A stretch of 54,832 bases of DNA from Sphingobium limneticum (GTDB lineage Bacteria; Pseudomonadota; Alphaproteobacteria; Sphingomonadales; Sphingomonadaceae): NCBI RefSeq assembly GCF_008710155.1, contig NZ_VYPZ01000026.1, forward strand, positions 1 through 54,832. Reading direction: 5' to 3'. A model generated the notes under the pieces. It was not told the DNA's origin and made no database searches. It worked only from the letters and a program-made list of their open reading frames with translations. A program made the translations under genes and the position numbers. The stretch's first letter is position 1, and every line of letters begins with the position of its first letter. This document shows positions 8,799 to 15,894 of this stretch, piece by piece.

Positions 8799-9779
8799 TC
8801 ATTGCGCCTCCCATTCCTGATCGCTGAGCCTCAGAAACCGCGCCGGGATACGCTTCTCCCTGACCAGTCGCGCAAGGTGCGATTGCAATCCTGATCCTTC
8901 GCACACCAGCGCTTCGACGGGACGTAATCCGACCATCTGCTCGTTGCGTACGAACCCCGCCCGTTTGCCAAGCTTTGCGCTGAGCCGGAATGTTATGAGC
9001 GTGACTTTGCGCGACGCTGCCCACGCTGCGGCCATGGCGTCGCACCCCTTGTCTTGCGCGGTCGTCGCCAGCACCATCATCGGATTTCGGGATTTGGCTT
9101 CATCGAGCTTGCCCCAGATGAGACGGTCGTCAAACCAGCATTCCGCTCCTCCTGAGAAGATCACAATCGGTCCTTGCGGGTTGTGCGCGTCGGTCCGGCG
9201 TTGACGACGGGCGGCGAGGAAATCGGTGGCGGCAATAACCGACGCAGTGCGCTTGCTCGATACCAGCGATCCCTTCGGCGCGGACCATGGCCGTCCGGTT
9301 TCGGTGTGGAAGACGTCAGCCGCATGGTCGCGCATGCACCGCAGCGCCTCGGTAGCTTCGTCGAGATATTCAAGTTCGTCGCGTGCCTGCTCGAGTTCGA
9401 CGCTGTGGATTTCGCTGCCATCGGCGCGACGCAGCAGGTCCTGAATCTGCCGTGTCGCCTTGTCGGCCTGGCCCTCCCACTGGTCGGCGACGTGATGGAA
9501 GCTGTTGACGATACCCCACGCCAGGCGCTGCGCGGCCGGCTCCAAGCGCGTGTCCCGTAATGCGTCGAAAAGTGTCGTGACGATCAGTTCGACGGCGAAC
9601 TGGGCTTCCCTCGGATCGGGCATGTCGGTCGCCATCTCTTCTCCACCACGCCCGATGCGGACACCATCGAGATCGGAGGCGAAGGCCGCGTGGAAGTCGT
9701 CGGTGGTAGCCACTGTCTCCTGCGTGATGAATGTAGCAATGTCGGAAGGCATGCGGTCGGCGTGGTTGATCTTCGTCAT
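8799..9779 (-). CDS. DUF2493 domain protein (SLOG-like nucleotide-binding fold), paralogue 1
   Basis: The 326-residue product starts at ATG 9779 (MTKINHADRM...) after AAAGGAGG. The N-terminal half is helical. The C-terminal half from GPIVIFSGGAECWFDD onward is the DUF2493 domain, a Rossmann-like SLOG fold. It includes MMVLATTAQDKGCDAMAAAWA and a conserved RPVEALVCEGSGLQSHLARL ending. Such proteins are common on alphaproteobacterial plasmids. They probably bind a nucleotide-derived ligand, but no reaction is established. The gene has its own terminator. The next upstream gene is a clear paralogue (10194-11204). Confidence 0.8.
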   Translation of the reverse strand: MTKINHADRMPSDIATFITQETVATTDDFHAAFASDLDGVRIGRGGEEMATDMPDPREAQFAVELIVTTLFDALRDTRLEPAAQRLAWGIVNSFHHVADQWEGQADKATRQIQDLLRRADGSEIHSVELEQARDELEYLDEATEALRCMRDHAADVFHTETGRPWSAPKGSLVSSKRTASVIAATDFLAARRQRRTDAHNPQGPIVIFSGGAECWFDDRLIWGKLDEAKSRNPMMVLATTAQDKGCDAMAAAWAASRKVTLITFRLSAKLGKRAGFVRNEQMVGLRPVEALVCEGSGLQSHLARLVREKRIPARFLRLSDQEWEAQ

Positions 9780-10137
9780 GAGAACCTCCTTTTGAAGCGA
9801 AAGAGGTTCCCCCCTGGGCACGGGCTCCGAGCGTCGGGGTCAAGGATCGCGGAACGCGACCGGCGCAGCCGGCGATGGGGGTCACGATTTTTTGGGGCGG
9901 TCACCATGGTCGAGTGAGAAGCGCGGCGCCTGACCCGCCCCAAAAAATGGTGGGGCCCCGTCGTCCTTGAGGCCGACGCGGTCCCGTGCCACCCTTGGAA
10001 TTCTTGAGAGAGAGAAGAGGCGTTGCGAATCTGGGGCTCGATGCCCCTGATTCGCAAATGGGTGCCTCCTGGCGATGGCCTCGCAGGGAAGTGCCGGCAA
10101 CGCTTGCCCTGATCGCCGAGGTAGCATCTGTTCCATG
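9780..10137. other. Structured intergenic region with two long inverted repeats
   Basis: No gene is evident. Two striking dyads occur. ATTTTTTGGGGCGG at 9887-9900 is repeated inverted at 9935-9948 (14 of 14 bases). TTGCGAATC-t-GGGG at 10023-10036 pairs with CCCC-t-GATTCGCAA at 10044-10057. The second would form a stable RNA hairpin. A promoter or a small structured RNA is possible, but I cannot identify a known RNA family. Confidence 0.5.
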
Positions 10138-10169
10138 AAAAAGGGGACAGCGCGCGTAGCGCTATCCCC
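10138..10169 (-). terminator. Rho-independent terminator of the second DUF2493 gene
   Basis: On the minus strand a GGGGAtAGCGC/GCGCTgTCCCC hairpin (10143-10169) is followed by five T residues. It lies 24 bases after the stop. Confidence 0.85.
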
Positions 10170-10193
10170 GAACGAAATGCGAGCGATGTAATG

Positions 10194-11204
10194 TCAGGCG
10201 GCACGGCGAAGTTGGCTGCGCCGGGGCGGAGTGACATTTTCGACCGGAACCTGATCGGCCTTGCGGAAGGCATGGATCGGAACGCTGGCCTTCCGCAGAG
10301 CCTGATAAAGATTGGCCTGAATACCCGATCCCTCACCCAGCAAGGCTTCGACGGGTTTCAGGTCCACAAGCTTGCGATTGCGGGCGAAGGGCGCACCGCG
10401 CCCCGACCCCGTCAGCGAATATGTCACAAGTTGCACCTCCCGATTGCCAGCCCAAGAGGCCACGATCGCGTCGAATCCCTTGCGCTGCGCGGTCGTCACC
10501 AGCGTCATATGCGGGATGCGTTCGAGGATGGTGTCGAGCCGATCCCAGAGCAATTGCCAGTCATGCCATTCCGCATGGCCTGAGGCGATAACGATCGGTC
10601 CACGGGGACGGTACCGCTCCCGTTCGGCCAGTTCCCGGGCACGCAGGAAATCCTGTATCGATACTTGCGTGGCGGTAGCCGCCTTCGAGACACGCGATCC
10701 GCGCGCCGGCGACCAGGGGCGACCCGATAGCACGCGGAAAGTTTCGGCGGCATAATCGCGCATGCACTCGATCGCCTCGCGTTGTTCGGTCAGCGACTGG
10801 CACAGGAGCTGTTTCTCCTCCAGTTCGCTGTTGAAAACCTCCGAAGGCTCGATCCGCCGGATCAAATCGCGCAGCTCATTGGCCAGCATGTCTTCCTGTC
10901 GTTCAAGCTTGCCAGCTACGAAGTGGAAGCTGTTGACCATGCCCCAGGCGATCTCGGGCGCGAGCGCGTCGAGGCGGGTATCGGTCAAGAGATCGAAGAT
11001 GGTGGCGATCACACCCGCGCAATCGGCCTGCGCGTGGAGCGGTTCGGGCATATCATGCTCGCCCGGCTCGTCGCCCGGCGTGATGATCGAAAGCGGGATG
11101 GGATCGCCAAAAGCGCGTTTGAATTCCGGTGTCGCCGTCATCTGTGCAAACAGCGTCGGCAGGTCTGCGAAGTGGCTGATACGCCGCGAATGGTCATGGG
11201 TCAT
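10194..11204 (-). CDS. DUF2493 domain protein, paralogue 2
   Basis: A 336-residue protein starting at ATG 11204 (MTHDHSRRISHF...) after GAGGAGAAG. It matches the first DUF2493 gene along its whole length. Shared blocks include RLxxxAxxIAWGMVNSFHFVA, AIECMRDYAAETF with SGRPWSPARGS, GPIVIASGHAEWHDWQLLWDRLD, MTLVTTAQRKGFDAIVASWA, and KPVEALLGEGSGIQANLYQAL. The C-terminal DUF2493 part is SLOG-like. The duplication is old, since the copies have diverged strongly. It is transcribed alone, with its own ribosome site and terminator. Function is unknown. Confidence 0.8.
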   Translation of the reverse strand: MTHDHSRRISHFADLPTLFAQMTATPEFKRAFGDPIPLSIITPGDEPGEHDMPEPLHAQADCAGVIATIFDLLTDTRLDALAPEIAWGMVNSFHFVAGKLERQEDMLANELRDLIRRIEPSEVFNSELEEKQLLCQSLTEQREAIECMRDYAAETFRVLSGRPWSPARGSRVSKAATATQVSIQDFLRARELAERERYRPRGPIVIASGHAEWHDWQLLWDRLDTILERIPHMTLVTTAQRKGFDAIVASWAGNREVQLVTYSLTGSGRGAPFARNRKLVDLKPVEALLGEGSGIQANLYQALRKASVPIHAFRKADQVPVENVTPPRRSQLRRAA

Positions 11205-11223
11205 GGTACTTCTCCTCATCATG

Positions 11224-11266
11224 GAAAAGGAAAAAGGGGCGCGAACGCGCAAAGGCGTCCCGCCCC
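11224..11266 (-). terminator. Terminator after the N-domain-only paralogue
   Basis: On the minus strand a GGGGCG/CGCCCC-based imperfect hairpin (11236-11266) is followed by a run of T residues with two C interruptions (11224-11235). It lies just past the stop at 11277. Confidence 0.7.
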
Positions 11267-11276
11267 ATTATGTCGA

Positions 11277-11558
11277 TCAGTGCATGTTCGCCCGTACGCT
11301 GGGCAAAGCGGTTGAGCGCGTCAGGACGGCATCGACGATTTGCGCCGCATGGGGCGCAAAGGGCGTGCCTTCGAGCATGTCATAGATAGCAGCGATGATC
11401 TCGCCGCATGTAACGCCGCCAGGTATTTCCGGCGAGCGGACCGCAAGCGTGTTTTGGGATGTCAGCAGATCCCGGATAGCGGGACTGGCCATGATCGCGA
11501 CGCAGAGCGCCGAGAGATCGGACAGCGGCGCGATGTCATGAAAAGAAGGAAGCGGCAT
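11277..11558 (-). CDS. Stand-alone N-terminal domain of the DUF2493 neighbours
   Basis: This 93-residue protein starts at ATG 11558 (MPLPSFHDIAPLS...) after GAGGAGAC. Its middle, LSALCVAIMASPAIRDLL then CGEIIAAIYDMLEGTPFAPHAAQIVDAVL, lines up with the N-terminal helical region of the neighbouring DUF2493 protein (LPTLFAQMTATPEFKRAF, then CAGVIATIFDLLTDTRLDALAPEIAWGMV). The SLOG domain is absent. Good start, ribosome site and terminator argue that it is a real short gene and not debris. It may pair with or regulate its longer paralogues; that is inference. Confidence 0.65.
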   Translation of the reverse strand: MPLPSFHDIAPLSDLSALCVAIMASPAIRDLLTSQNTLAVRSPEIPGGVTCGEIIAAIYDMLEGTPFAPHAAQIVDAVLTRSTALPSVRANMH

Positions 11559-11575
11559 GGACTGTCTCCTCATGC

Positions 11576-11619
11576 GAAGAAAAGAAAAGGGCCGGGGAAG
11601 CCTGACGCCTCCCCGGCCC
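11576..11619 (-). terminator. Rho-independent terminator of the DUF736 gene
   Basis: GGGCCGGGGA and its exact complement (11589-11598 and 11610-11619) form a hairpin. On the minus strand it is followed by TTTTCTTTTCTT. It lies 25 bases after the DUF736 stop. Confidence 0.9.
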
Positions 11620-11644
11620 GGAACGGGTTCCGATCAACGGGAGA

Positions 11645-12115
11645 TCAGAACGGGTCCTCCTCGCCAAACGGCGCGCCCGCACCGGCCAGCTCGCCGTCAG
11701 CCCCTGCGGTGCTGTCACCGAAGCCGCCTTCGTCGCGCGAACCGCGATCGTCATAATTGGTGCGGCTGGTCCCCATGCTGCCCCCGAAGTCGGAGCGCAT
11801 GGTGTCGCGCCGCCATGCGACCATGTAGCCGCCATGATCGGCCGGGAAGAGCGCGATCGGCAGCGGTTCAGGCAGGCTGGGGTCGTCGATATTGCCGGCA
11901 AGGAAGACCTCGCCGGTGCGCTTGGACGCAGCCTCCCACAATGCGCCGACCTGAACCCAGCGACGCGCGACGTTGAGCGCCAGGATTTCGTATACCGGAG
12001 CCTTCTCATTCTCGCTCATGACCTTGCGCAGCCCGATGCGCGGGAGATCGATCGTGCGGGTGGCGATCGAGCCCGTCAGGCGGCCGTTCTGATTGAAGAT
12101 TTCACCGATGTTCAT
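11645..12115 (-). CDS. DUF736 family protein
   Basis: The likely start is ATG 12115 (MNIGEIFNQNGRLTGSIATRTID...), giving 156 residues. Residues 1-100 match the DUF736 family, with LTGSIATRTIDLPRIGLRKV near the start and QVGALWEAASKRTGEVFLAGNIDDP later. The rest is Gly/Asp-rich and disordered. DUF736 proteins are small and are found mainly on alphaproteobacterial plasmids and ICEs. Their function is not known. It is a single-gene unit with a terminator, and a purine-rich leader element lies 47-77 bases upstream. Confidence 0.85.
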   Translation of the reverse strand: MNIGEIFNQNGRLTGSIATRTIDLPRIGLRKVMSENEKAPVYEILALNVARRWVQVGALWEAASKRTGEVFLAGNIDDPSLPEPLPIALFPADHGGYMVAWRRDTMRSDFGGSMGTSRTNYDDRGSRDEGGFGDSTAGADGELAGAGAPFGEEDPF

Positions 12116-12425
12116 CGTCTTGACCTTTCGAATGTCGCTCGAAATCCATTTTCCGGCGACACCCTCCCCGTCCCTTCTCTCCTCTCTGTCCCGCCCTTGC
12201 CCCGCGCGCCGCCCGTCGAAGGAACAGCGCTCCCCATCCTTCCCGCGACGCTCGCCCCTCCGCCACCCGCAGCCCTGCGACCGGCCCACAATTCAGCGCA
12301 AAACCCCGGCAGGACGGGTCGCCAATACAGCCCTGCCGGGGGCAGCGCAGGTGGATGGCGCGCGAGGCTGAAGGCGCGGTGGGGCTACGGTCGGGCGAAT
12401 AGCGGTAGCGGTGCGCATGGTGAGA
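12116..12425. other. Intergenic region upstream of the DUF736 gene
   Basis: No gene is supported. The main feature is a tract at 12162-12192 that is almost pure C/T on the plus strand (purine-rich GGGACGGGGAGGG on the transcribed minus strand). It is one of seven similar leader tracts in this window. The remainder is GC-rich without clear dyads. Confidence 0.55.
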
Positions 12426-12632
12426 TCATGCCGCCATCGCCAGCCAGCGATCCGGCCAGGCCGGCGGCCTTGTCGTCACCCGATAGGCCTGCAAGGGTAG
12501 GATCCCGCGGATGACATAATGCGGGATGCCGGTGTCCCGCCGAAGATTGAGGGCGATTTTATAGGCGTGATCGAATGAGCATAAGCGGCGCCGGCAAGGT
12601 GACAACCGGGCGGGCAGATCGGACGAGGGCAT
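12426..12632 (-). CDS. Small conserved-looking hypothetical protein
   Basis: A 68-residue product with SFDHAYKIALNLRRDTGIPHYVIRG and a C-terminal RPPAWPDRWLAM. GGAGG five bases before the ATG at 12632 supports that start; two further in-frame ATGs lie at 12635 and 12644. It begins 24 bases after the Myb-repeat gene ends, so it is probably the last gene of the operon headed by the GHKL ATPase. No domain is recognised. Confidence 0.6.
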   Translation of the reverse strand: MPSSDLPARLSPCRRRLCSFDHAYKIALNLRRDTGIPHYVIRGILPLQAYRVTTRPPAWPDRWLAMAA

Positions 12633-12656
12633 CATGGCCTCCATGCTGGAATAGGT

Positions 12657-13955
12657 TCAGGCAGCGATTGACCGGTTTGCATCGACCGCCGCAGCGGCGT
12701 TAAGTGCAAGCAGGCTTTGGAGCGTGACGGGTGTGCGATTTGCCCGCCGGGTCCTGGGGCCTCGGGACGGTCTGGCCGGATCGTTGAACCGACAGCCGAT
12801 ACGTGCGGCGCGCTTACCGATGACGGCGGGATCGCGGCCAAGCGCCTGGGCGACATCGACCATCGAAACGCCATGGGTCCAGGCGTTACGGATCGCCCGG
12901 TCCTCATGCGCGCTGAATGCGCGCATGAAGCCATGCACCAGCCCCAGGCGGTTGGCATGATAAAGGACAGCGCGCACGCCGCGACCAAGGTCTTTGGCAA
13001 TGTCCCGTGTCGGTACCTTGCCATAATCCGCTCGCAACCGAGCTTCTTCCCCGGCCGTCCAGACAGGTCCCTGCCGAAACCCGTCGCGGCGGACATGCGT
13101 GCCGCGCAAGCCAAGCGCCTCTGCACGCCAGCGGATGGAATGCGGGCTGCGGCCAAGCCGCTCCCGCAGGGGCGTCAGGCTCGTACCAGTCGCATAAGCG
13201 TGGCGCAGCAGCTCGTCTTCCTCAATGATCCACGGCCTGCCCCACCCTCTGCCGTAACCCAGTTTGCGAAGGCGTTGGCCAAGGCTGCGACTGTTCCGGG
13301 CCGGAAATCCCTCAGAAGCGAGCGCCCTGGCAATGACGACATAGGGCACGCCTGTGGCCGCGAGTGTGAGTGCGCGAGCCATTTCCGCGTCGCTCCAGTC
13401 GTCCGGCTGGCAGGCATGGCGCAGACCCAGCGCCGAAGCGCGGGAGATGACGCCACCGAAGGGACGGCCGATGAGGCTGGCAATCTGGGCGACGGGAACA
13501 CCCTTGGCGTACCCGGCGCGAAGCTGTGCATCTTCCCAACCGCTATAGGGCGGCGATCCGGGCTCGGAGAGTCCGAGCAGTTGCGCACGGGCATAGAGGG
13601 CGCTCACAGCGCGGCCGAGGCGGGCAGCCAGTGTCGCGGTTGGTTCGTGCATATAGCAGCGCGCCAGTTCCTCATCCTCCCACGCGATCCAGGATCGCCG
13701 CGAGTTTCGGCGGAGGCCAAGATCATAGATACGCGTGGCGATGCTGGCACGCGATCGGCCCAGCACTGTGGCAATCTCCTCTAGCGTGCAGTCATCGGCG
13801 AAGGCGGCGCGCAAACGCAGCGTTTCATCGGGGAGCCATGCGTCGGCACGGAAAGCCAGTTCGGCAAGTGGCGCGGTTGTACCCGTTTGCTGGTCAGGGA
13901 CGAACGGGGTGAGTTCGACGATTTCAGCGTCGAGATCGAAGCTTGTCTCTTTCAT
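12657..13955 (-). CDS. Seven-repeat Myb/SANT-like DNA-binding protein
   Basis: The 432-residue protein consists almost entirely of seven Myb/SANT-like helix-turn-helix repeats of 40-50 residues. Each has the pattern W-x3-E-D/E-x2-L-x3-Y, then I-A-x2-L-G-R, then I-x2-R-A-x2-LGL. They start near residues 38, 88, 139, 186, 241, 298 and 347. Repeat 4 is the most divergent. The Arg/Pro-rich tail lacks a domain. Arrays of this kind should bind extended DNA sites. No catalytic domain is present. It starts at ATG 13955, 12 bases after the HerA-like gene stops, so the two are cotranscribed. Confidence 0.75.
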   Translation of the reverse strand: MKETSFDLDAEIVELTPFVPDQQTGTTAPLAELAFRADAWLPDETLRLRAAFADDCTLEEIATVLGRSRASIATRIYDLGLRRNSRRSWIAWEDEELARCYMHEPTATLAARLGRAVSALYARAQLLGLSEPGSPPYSGWEDAQLRAGYAKGVPVAQIASLIGRPFGGVISRASALGLRHACQPDDWSDAEMARALTLAATGVPYVVIARALASEGFPARNSRSLGQRLRKLGYGRGWGRPWIIEEDELLRHAYATGTSLTPLRERLGRSPHSIRWRAEALGLRGTHVRRDGFRQGPVWTAGEEARLRADYGKVPTRDIAKDLGRGVRAVLYHANRLGLVHGFMRAFSAHEDRAIRNAWTHGVSMVDVAQALGRDPAVIGKRAARIGCRFNDPARPSRGPRTRRANRTPVTLQSLLALNAAAAVDANRSIAA

Positions 13956-13967
13956 GGCACTCTCCGT

Positions 13968-15170
13968 TCAGACCAGGCCGATAACGGGCGTATCGACGAC
14001 ACGCAGGCGCAACCGGGCAGACAGCCGCGCGATCCGCGTATCGCCGCGCGGCATGGTGTCGGACGCACCGATCGCGGCGAGCAGGTCGAGCCCGGCATCG
14101 ATATCGTTCGCAGGCAGGGCAAGGTGCCGCACCAGATCGTCCGCCGTGGTGGCGTTGGGCGCTATGCTGCCCAGCGCGCCGACAATCCGTGCAGCGGCGG
14201 GGGCGGCGGGATCGAGGAGGAAGGCGTCGAGCGCGCGTTGGCCTCGCATGGTCACCTGGTTCCCTCTGGTCGGCGCGACCTCGCGCAGGGTGTCAAGATC
14301 GAGCAGGGTCCGGCTTTCATCGGCATCAAGATCGGCGGCAGCGACTAGATCGGGCGTGCGCCCGATATGGGGGGTGATCGTGGGATCGATCTTCGCCAGC
14401 ACCGGGATCGCCGCGAGCGCGGGGCCAAAGGCGAAGAATTCGCCGGGCGGAAGCTGGCGCAGCAACGCGGCCTGTTCACTGCCGAACCCCAGAAGGTCGG
14501 CAGCACGTGCCACGTCGCGATCAAAGACATTGAGGCCGATCAGATGATTGTGCAGTTCAGAGACCACCGAACTGGCGAGCTTGGCGAGGCGCTGGGTCGC
14601 GATTATCGTGCCAATGCCGCGCTTGCGACCCCGCGCGCACATATCCGTCAAGGTGGCGACCCCCAGACGGCGGGTCTCCGCGTCGCGGGCCGAGGCTGCA
14701 ATATGCGGCGCGAGCAGATGCGCCTCGTCGATACACACCAGCACCGTGTGGGCCCAATGTTCGCGCGGTGTCGAGAGCAGGCCCGCAAAGAAGGCCGCAG
14801 CTTTCTCGATGCGATGATCGGGCTCCAGATCGGTAAGGTCGAGATGGAGGGCGATACGATGCTGCCGCGTTCGCAGCGCGAGCGCTGTGAGACCATCATT
14901 GGCATATTCGCGTGCGATGACCGTCGTTGCGCCGATATGCGTAGCAAGGTTGGCGAACTCGCCTTCCGGATCGACAATGATGGTGGTGAGATAATCGAAC
15001 GCTTCTTCGATGATCCGGCGCAGCGTCTGGCTTTTGCCCGCGCCTGAAGATCCCTGGATCAGACAGCGCCCCGCCATCAGTTTACCCAGATCCAGTTCGA
15101 GCGGACTGGTCGATGAGCGGCCGAGCGGGACTTTCGTGTCGCGGGTGAAATCAGGATTGGAGATCGTCAT
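13968..15170 (-). CDS. HerA/DUF87-type ATPase
   Basis: A 400-residue FtsK-HerA superfamily ATPase. Walker A GSSGAGKS is at residues 40-47. It is followed by IIVDPEGEFANLA, Walker B VLVCIDEAHLLAP, and an RGRKRGIGTIIATQRLAKL block with Gln/Arg sensor residues. This is the HerA/DUF87 arrangement. The C-terminal 130 residues look like small helical domains. HerA proteins form hexamers that move along DNA and usually act with a nuclease such as NurA, or in defence systems with Sir2 or DUF4297. No nuclease gene is adjacent here. The start ATG has AGGAGCATATCCC upstream. Confidence 0.85.
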   Translation of the reverse strand: MTISNPDFTRDTKVPLGRSSTSPLELDLGKLMAGRCLIQGSSGAGKSQTLRRIIEEAFDYLTTIIVDPEGEFANLATHIGATTVIAREYANDGLTALALRTRQHRIALHLDLTDLEPDHRIEKAAAFFAGLLSTPREHWAHTVLVCIDEAHLLAPHIAASARDAETRRLGVATLTDMCARGRKRGIGTIIATQRLAKLASSVVSELHNHLIGLNVFDRDVARAADLLGFGSEQAALLRQLPPGEFFAFGPALAAIPVLAKIDPTITPHIGRTPDLVAAADLDADESRTLLDLDTLREVAPTRGNQVTMRGQRALDAFLLDPAAPAAARIVGALGSIAPNATTADDLVRHLALPANDIDAGLDLLAAIGASDTMPRGDTRIARLSARLRLRVVDTPVIGLV

Positions 15171-15265
15171 GGGATATGCTCCTTTGCCCGGCGGCGCTGA
15201 GAGCGGCCGGAGATGCTGGTCGAGGGAAAGGGCTTGAGGTGATAAATGGCCAGCGGGCCTGGCGA

Positions 15266-15829
15266 TCAGGGATGCTTGTGCTGCGATCCGTCGATCGACT
15301 GTTCGGAAAGCGTGGCGTCCTTTTCACAGGCCTCGCAAAAAGCTGCGTCGAACACAGCGCCGAGCGCCCAGTCCTGGGCATCATCGTCCCAGCGCGCCCA
15401 GGCATCGCGCATTACCTCGGCGCTGCCACATGCAGAACAGCGGATCGTGATCCTGGCAGCGGGGTTTGCGGCATTGACCGATTTCCCCGCGTCGCCCGTT
15501 GCCTCCCCCTGCCCGGCCGCGAAGACCGGGAACCGATCGCAAGGCGGTTCATCACGGTCGAAGCTCAGCCAGTTCGCTCCAGCCTTGCGGGCGTCCGACA
15601 GCAAAGCCCAGAATTCAGGCGAAAGCCCATCGGGGCGATCGGGCCAGTCATCGATGAAGCCAAGATGGACCCAGAAGCCATATTGGTGGGCCTCGATCGA
15701 CAAGATCGGATGATCGACGATGATCCGGCCGCTCCTTCGCGGCGCGTGCTGGATCAGCCGGTCGATGGCGTCATTCTCGGCGCGGGGAAGATGCGCTGTC
15801 GAACAGGCGCAGACGGGGAAGCGGCGCAT
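15266..15829 (-). CDS. DUF5983-like 'STAHL' domain protein with C-terminal zinc ribbon
   Basis: A 187-residue protein starting at ATG 15829 after AAGGAGACC. Residues 7-110 carry CACSTAHL, then YGFWVHLGFID, then ARKAGANWLSFDRDE. This is the same domain that ends the protein encoded at 19321-20277, probably DUF5983. The C-terminus has two Cys pairs, CSACGSAE and FCEACEKD, spaced like a zinc ribbon. It lies between the GHKL and HerA-like ATPase genes on the same strand with short gaps. Function is unknown. Confidence 0.7.
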   Translation of the reverse strand: MRRFPVCACSTAHLPRAENDAIDRLIQHAPRRSGRIIVDHPILSIEAHQYGFWVHLGFIDDWPDRPDGLSPEFWALLSDARKAGANWLSFDRDEPPCDRFPVFAAGQGEATGDAGKSVNAANPAARITIRCSACGSAEVMRDAWARWDDDAQDWALGAVFDAAFCEACEKDATLSEQSIDGSQHKHP

Positions 15830-15894
15830 GGCCGGTCTCCTTGATTGGGTTGGGACAGGGGTGACAGGCGCGGCGAGCCAACTCGGGCACCCTT

